Source: Microcaldota archaeon (GTDB lineage: Archaea > Micrarchaeota > Micrarchaeia > Micrarchaeales > CABMGC01). From it: DNA of 7,910 nt. Of this stretch, positions 5,684-7,910 are shown piece after piece. The notes beneath the pieces were generated by a model. It had not been told where the DNA came from. It ran no database searches and saw only the letters and a list, made by a program, of their open reading frames with translations. The stretch is from positions 1 through 7,910 of the forward strand of contig DAHVVD010000068.1 in NCBI GenBank assembly GCA_027328265.1, in the 5' to 3' direction. Position 1 is the first letter of the stretch. Each line of letters opens with the position of its first letter. The translations under genes and the position numbers were made by a program.

Positions 5684-6352
5684 ATGGCGATGAGATATTC
5701 TTTCAACCCGTCAAAGGATGCAGTAGAGGCAGGCGAAGTCGCGGTGGCTCAGAAGAACGAGATCAACGCAAGCTACAAAGACCTCTGCGCTGTCTGCGAC
5801 GCGATAAGGTACTTGAAGGCTGACAGGGCCTTGAACTTACTTGAAAGCGTAATGAACATGGAAATGCCGATAGCATACAGGAGGCACAACAAGCACATGG
5901 GTTCGAGGCATGAACTCGGCGGGAAGAAGGGCAAGTATCCTCAAAAGGCCGCTGGAGAAGTTAGGCTCGTGCTGATCAACGCGATGGCCAATGCAGGCAA
6001 CCGAGGCAACCTTGACGCTGAGAAGATGTTTGTTATACACGCAGCAGCGAACAAGACCCATATAGAGAGGAGAAGCCCTTCGAAAGGCTCGCTGGCATGG
6101 GGCCGCGGGATGTACGGACAGTCTGCGATGATGCACAGCGACATAGAGTACGCAAAGGTGGAGATAGGGCTCGCCTCTGAGGATTACCAGAGCATAAACG
6201 AAAACATGAAGCGCCTGATAGCAATGAGGAACAGAGCCAGAGCCGTGAAGGAAAAGGGAAAAGAAGTAAGAAAGGAGAGGGTACAGATTAAGAAGACTGT
6301 GGCGAAGGAGGCGGAGAAGCATCAGGCAGTCGTACAGCAGCAGGTCAAGTGA
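5684..6352 (+). CDS. rpl22: Large-subunit ribosomal protein uL22 (L22) with a long charged C-terminal tail
   Basis: uL22 binds all domains of 23S rRNA and its hairpin forms part of the exit-tunnel constriction. The core is recognisable: YSFNPSKDAVEAGEVAVAQK (5-24), the helix with KADRALNLLESVMNMEMPIAYRRHNKHMGSR (45-75), KYPQKAAGEVRLVLINAMANAGNRG (84-108), and the loop THIERRSPSKGSLAWGRGMYGQ (125-146), then the final strand YAKVEIGLASE (156-166). Archaeal uL22 usually ends just after that strand (about 150-160 residues). Here some 55 more residues follow (168-222), rich in Lys, Arg, Glu and Ala and closing in Gln/Val, with a likely helical or coiled-coil character. GGTGA (5674-5678) serves as Shine-Dalgarno site; the ATG directly abuts the uS19 stop, with a second ATG two codons later as an alternative. 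Confidence 0.95.
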   Translation: MAMRYSFNPSKDAVEAGEVAVAQKNEINASYKDLCAVCDAIRYLKADRALNLLESVMNMEMPIAYRRHNKHMGSRHELGGKKGKYPQKAAGEVRLVLINAMANAGNRGNLDAEKMFVIHAAANKTHIERRSPSKGSLAWGRGMYGQSAMMHSDIEYAKVEIGLASEDYQSINENMKRLIAMRNRARAVKEKGKEVRKERVQIKKTVAKEAEKHQAVVQQQVK

Positions 6353-6357
6353 TAACA

Positions 6358-7011
6358 ATGGCATCAGAAAGGAAATTTATAGAGGACCTAAAGGTCAAGT
6401 ACAATATACTCAGGTTCATGGAGAAGTCGCTATCTAGGGCTGGGCTCTCGAGGGTAGAGATCCAGAAGACCCCGGTCATAACAAGGATAACTCCTTACGT
6501 TACGAATCCGGGGAGAGTGATAGGAAGGGGAGGTGAGACAATAGACAGCCTTACCGATGCCATGAAGAAGAAATTCAAGCTGGAGAACCCGCAGATAAGC
6601 GTCGCGGAGGTGGCGAACCCGAAGCTTGAGCCAAGGCTCGTCGCAAGGCAGCTGGTCAATTCGCTAGAGAGAGGGATTAACCCAAGGAGGCTTATCCACA
6701 CCGCAGCTAGGGAGATAATGGAGCAGGGTGCCCTAGGGTGCGAGATAATCGCAAAAGGAAAGCTTGCATCAAAGGGTGCGAGAGCGAGGAAGATGAAGGT
6801 GAGGTTGGGATATCTTCCGAAATCAGGATTCGCTGTCAGCCTTGTCAACGAAGCCAAGATAGCGGCATACCCAAAGTATGGAGCGATAGGCGTGACTGTT
6901 AGGATAGTGCCTCCTGGCACAAAATTCCCAGACAGGGAAATCAAGGCCATAGCCCTGCCTAAGCAGATAGCCGCTTCAACAATAAGATCGGGGGCTCCGC
7001 GAAAATTCTGA
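6358..7011 (+). CDS. rps3: Small-subunit ribosomal protein uS3 (S3)
   Basis: uS3 lies at the mRNA entry site of the 30S subunit. This 217-residue protein starts SERKFIEDLKVKYNILRFMEKSL and has the type-2 KH domain with VIGRGGETIDSL (54-65), where the G-R-G-G loop is 56-59. It continues with EVANPKLEPRLVARQLVNSLERG (84-106), RRLIHTAAREIMEQGALGCEI (110-130) and the C-terminal KARARKMKVRLGYLPKSG-like stretch (139-157). The start at ATG 6358 matches the archaeal family N terminus. The upstream in-frame GTG at 6349 overlaps the uL22 stop and is better read as part of the Shine-Dalgarno match GTGAT (6349-6353). The gap to uL22 is 5 bp. No oligo-T run follows the stop; the next gene is 59 bp away behind a promoter-like sequence. 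Confidence 0.96.
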   Translation: MASERKFIEDLKVKYNILRFMEKSLSRAGLSRVEIQKTPVITRITPYVTNPGRVIGRGGETIDSLTDAMKKKFKLENPQISVAEVANPKLEPRLVARQLVNSLERGINPRRLIHTAAREIMEQGALGCEIIAKGKLASKGARARKMKVRLGYLPKSGFAVSLVNEAKIAAYPKYGAIGVTVRIVPPGTKFPDREIKAIALPKQIAASTIRSGAPRKF

Positions 7012-7030
7012 AAGCTGAGAACAGAAACAG

Positions 7031-7046
7031 AAAAGGCTTATATATC
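7031..7046 (+). promoter_or_regulatory. Internal promoter (BRE plus TATA box) for uL29-aIF1
   Basis: AAAAGGC followed directly by TTATATATC is a good archaeal BRE/TATA combination, in the only sizeable gap (59 bp) of the ribosomal operon. Counting about 26 nt from the TATA centre (near 7041) places the transcription start at about 7067, within a few bases of the uL29 ATG at 7071. The transcript would be leaderless or nearly so, which agrees with the absence of a Shine-Dalgarno site there. The operon can still be read through from uS3. Confidence 0.65.
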
Positions 7047-7070
7047 TAAACCGAACGAATAGTGTTGTAT

Positions 7071-7268
7071 ATGAAGATAAAGAATCTAAGATCTCTTTCG
7101 AACGAAGGGCTTGTGGCTAAGCTCGATGAGCTAAGGCTTGAGTCCGCGATAGAAAAAAGGAAGATTGCCGCTACTGGAGTCGCGAGCAAGAAGGTAAAAA
7201 TAAGGGAGATACGCAGGACTATTGCTCAAATTCTTACTCTCCTAAGCCAAAGAGGTGTGAAGGTCTAA
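7071..7268 (+). CDS. rpl29: Large-subunit ribosomal protein uL29 (L29)
   Basis: uL29 is a small two-helix protein at the exit-tunnel rim beside uL23. The 65-residue protein shows the family layout: IKNLRSLSNEGLVAKLDELRLESAIEKRK forms the first helix (3-31), a loop with AATGVASKK follows, and then VKIREIRRTIAQILTLLSQR (42-61) forms the second helix with the hallmark I-R-R-T-I-A-x-I-L-T. A GTG nine bases earlier (7062) could add three residues, but ATG 7071 fits the usual M-K-x-K-x-L-R start and the predicted transcription start. Its TAA shares one base with the aIF1 ATG, so aIF1 translation is likely coupled. It is separated from uS3 by 59 bp and its own promoter. Confidence 0.93.
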   Translation: MKIKNLRSLSNEGLVAKLDELRLESAIEKRKIAATGVASKKVKIREIRRTIAQILTLLSQRGVKV

Positions 7269-7570
7269 TGCCTGACATCTGCCCTAAATGCGGCCTGCCG
7301 AAGGAGCTCTGCGTCTGCGACGTGCTGAATAGGGAAACCAACAGGAGAATAAAAGTATACACTGAGAAGAAGAAGTTCAGGAAATACATGACGGTAATCT
7401 CTGGACTGACAGGCGAGGAGATGGAGAAGGCGGCAAAGGAGCTGAAGCACATGCTTGCCTGCGGCGGCACGTACAAGAACGGGCTAATAGAGCTGCAGGG
7501 AGACCATAAGGAAGGGGTGAAGAAGGCACTTCTCCAGATGGGCTACCCCGAAGACAGCATAGACATGTGA
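7268..7570 (+). CDS. Translation initiation factor aIF1 (SUI1/eIF1 family)
   Basis: aIF1 binds the 30S subunit near the P site and helps reject wrong start codons. The 100-residue length is standard. The N terminus holds a small zinc-type motif with Cys5, Cys8, Cys15 and Cys17 (ICPKCGLPKELCVC, 4-17), as in most archaeal aIF1. The SUI1 domain follows: RIKVYTEKKKFRKYMTVISGL (27-47), LKHMLACGGTYKNGLIELQGDH (59-80) with the diagnostic L-A-C-G-G-T and E-L-Q-G-D-H, and ALLQMGYPEDSIDM at the end. GAGGTG (7252-7257) inside uL29 is the likely ribosome-binding site, with the ATG overlapping the uL29 stop by one base. In many euryarchaea rnp1, uS17 and uL14 follow; here no further gene of that series is present in the window. 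Confidence 0.97.
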   Translation: MPDICPKCGLPKELCVCDVLNRETNRRIKVYTEKKKFRKYMTVISGLTGEEMEKAAKELKHMLACGGTYKNGLIELQGDHKEGVKKALLQMGYPEDSIDM

Positions 7571-7580
7571 TTGCTTTTTA
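7571..7580 (+). terminator. Possible oligo-T terminator after aIF1
   Basis: The 19-bp gap between the aIF1 stop and the convergent uL11 stop begins TTGCTTTTTA, with five T in a row at 7575-7579. Archaeal transcription commonly ends at such short T runs without a hairpin. Because the next gene faces the opposite way, a stop signal is expected here. There is no matching T run for uL11 on the minus strand within the gap, so its transcripts may end inside aIF1. Confidence 0.4.
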
Positions 7581-7589
7581 GGATAAGAA

Positions 7590-7910
7590 TTACTCTACCT
7601 TAATCTCTCCTTTGTTTATCTTGGCAATGGTCTCCACTGCGCTTGCTCCTTCGCAGGTTATGTTCATGCTCTTGCACGTCCCAAGAACCTGCTTTACCTT
7701 GTCGGCGAAGGTGTTGCCGTAGAGGCTTGCCTCCTTCGCCTTGGCAACTTTCTTAACCTGCTCAAGAGTGATGGTTCCTGCCACTGCGGTGTTGTCTTTT
7801 GCTCCGTTAGGTATGCCAAGCTCCTTCAGGATGAGGGCGCTTGTCGATGGTGAACCTACCTCCACCCTGTACTTCTTGGTTCCGGCGTCTACTACGACCT
7901 TTACAGGTAT
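7590..7910 (-). CDS. rpl11: Large-subunit ribosomal protein uL11 (L11), 5' end outside the window
   Basis: uL11 binds helices 43/44 of 23S rRNA at the GTPase-associated centre, where elongation factors act. The 106 residues visible are the end of the N-terminal domain and the C-terminal rRNA-binding domain. The reading frame stays open to the window edge, beginning I-P-V-K-V-V-V-D-A-G (equivalent to the usual V-P-V-K-V segment). It continues with VEVGSPSTSALILKELGIPNG, GTITLEQVKKVAKAKEASL and the signature VLGTCKSMNITCEG, and ends in KINKGEIKVE. The N-terminal proline-rich part lies beyond position 7910; a GTG at 7865-7863 is internal, not the start. It is convergent with aIF1, 19 bp apart. 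In many archaea uL11 sits in a separate cluster with uL1, uL10 and P1, so its position beside aIF1 is uncommon as far as I know. Confidence 0.93.
   Translation of the reverse strand: MPVKVVVDAGTKKYRVEVGSPSTSALILKELGIPNGAKDNTAVAGTITLEQVKKVAKAKEASLYGNTFADKVKQVLGTCKSMNITCEGASAVETIAKINKGEIKVE

Noticed and set aside
6349..6357. GTG start for uS3 overlapping the uL22 stop
   Set aside because: The ATG at 6358 gives the conserved S-E-R-K-F N terminus, and the GTG is better explained as part of the GTGAT ribosome-binding match.
5837..6364. 175-residue minus-strand frame opposite uL22
   Set aside because: Antisense to uL22, rich in Leu/His/Cys as expected from reverse reading of Lys/Glu/Ala-rich codons, with no start signal.
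7062..7070. GTG start giving uL29 three extra residues
   Set aside because: The ATG at 7071 fits the family N terminus and the predicted transcription start; the GTG has no ribosome-binding site and would lie before or at the transcript end.
7863..7865. GTG as start of a 91-residue minus-strand protein
   Set aside because: The uL11 homology continues upstream in frame to the window edge, so this codon is an internal valine.

Overview
This window is archaeal. Every complete gene encodes a protein of archaeal or archaeal/eukaryotic type: Pth2, the small primase subunit PriS, eL15, a Pcc1-like KEOPS subunit and aIF1. The ribosomal genes run in the archaeal order uL3-uL4-uL23-uL2-uS19-uL22-uS3-uL29-aIF1. 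TATA-box-like signals and AGG/AGA/ATA-rich codon use agree with this. I cannot fix the lineage. The compact layout and the rearranged operon would suit a small-genome archaeon (for example a DPANN group such as Micrarchaeota), but that is a guess.

Layout. Positions 1-427 (minus strand) hold the possible first bases of a further gene at the left edge and then pth2, which rescues stalled peptidyl-tRNA. Head-to-head with pth2 across a 70-bp gap lies priS (498-1655, plus strand), the catalytic subunit of the replicative primase. A 40-bp gap with several TATA-like boxes leads to eL15 (1696-2268) and a Pcc1-like KEOPS subunit (2278-2523), 9 bp apart. A TATA-like box overlapping the stop codon of the pcc1-like gene then precedes the main ribosomal-protein operon. 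From 2562 to 7011 the operon carries uL3, uL4, uL23, uL2, uS19, uL22 and uS3 with gaps of 0-8 bp. A 59-bp gap holding a good BRE/TATA promoter separates uS3 from uL29 (7071-7268), which overlaps aIF1 (7268-7570) by 1 bp. Beyond a 19-bp T-rich gap, uL11 (7590-7910, minus strand) converges on aIF1 and runs off the right edge.

The genes work together in making and operating the ribosome: large- and small-subunit proteins, start-site selection (aIF1), tRNA t6A modification (Pcc1/KEOPS) and peptidyl-tRNA recycling (Pth2). PriS is the one replication gene.

I found no previously undescribed system. There are no mobile elements, CRISPR arrays, RNA genes or unexplained long ORFs. The points worth a second look are modest: the ribosomal operon stops after aIF1, uL29-aIF1 appear to have their own promoter giving a leaderless transcript, uL22 carries a charged C-terminal tail of about 55 residues, and a pcc1-like gene sits just before uL3.
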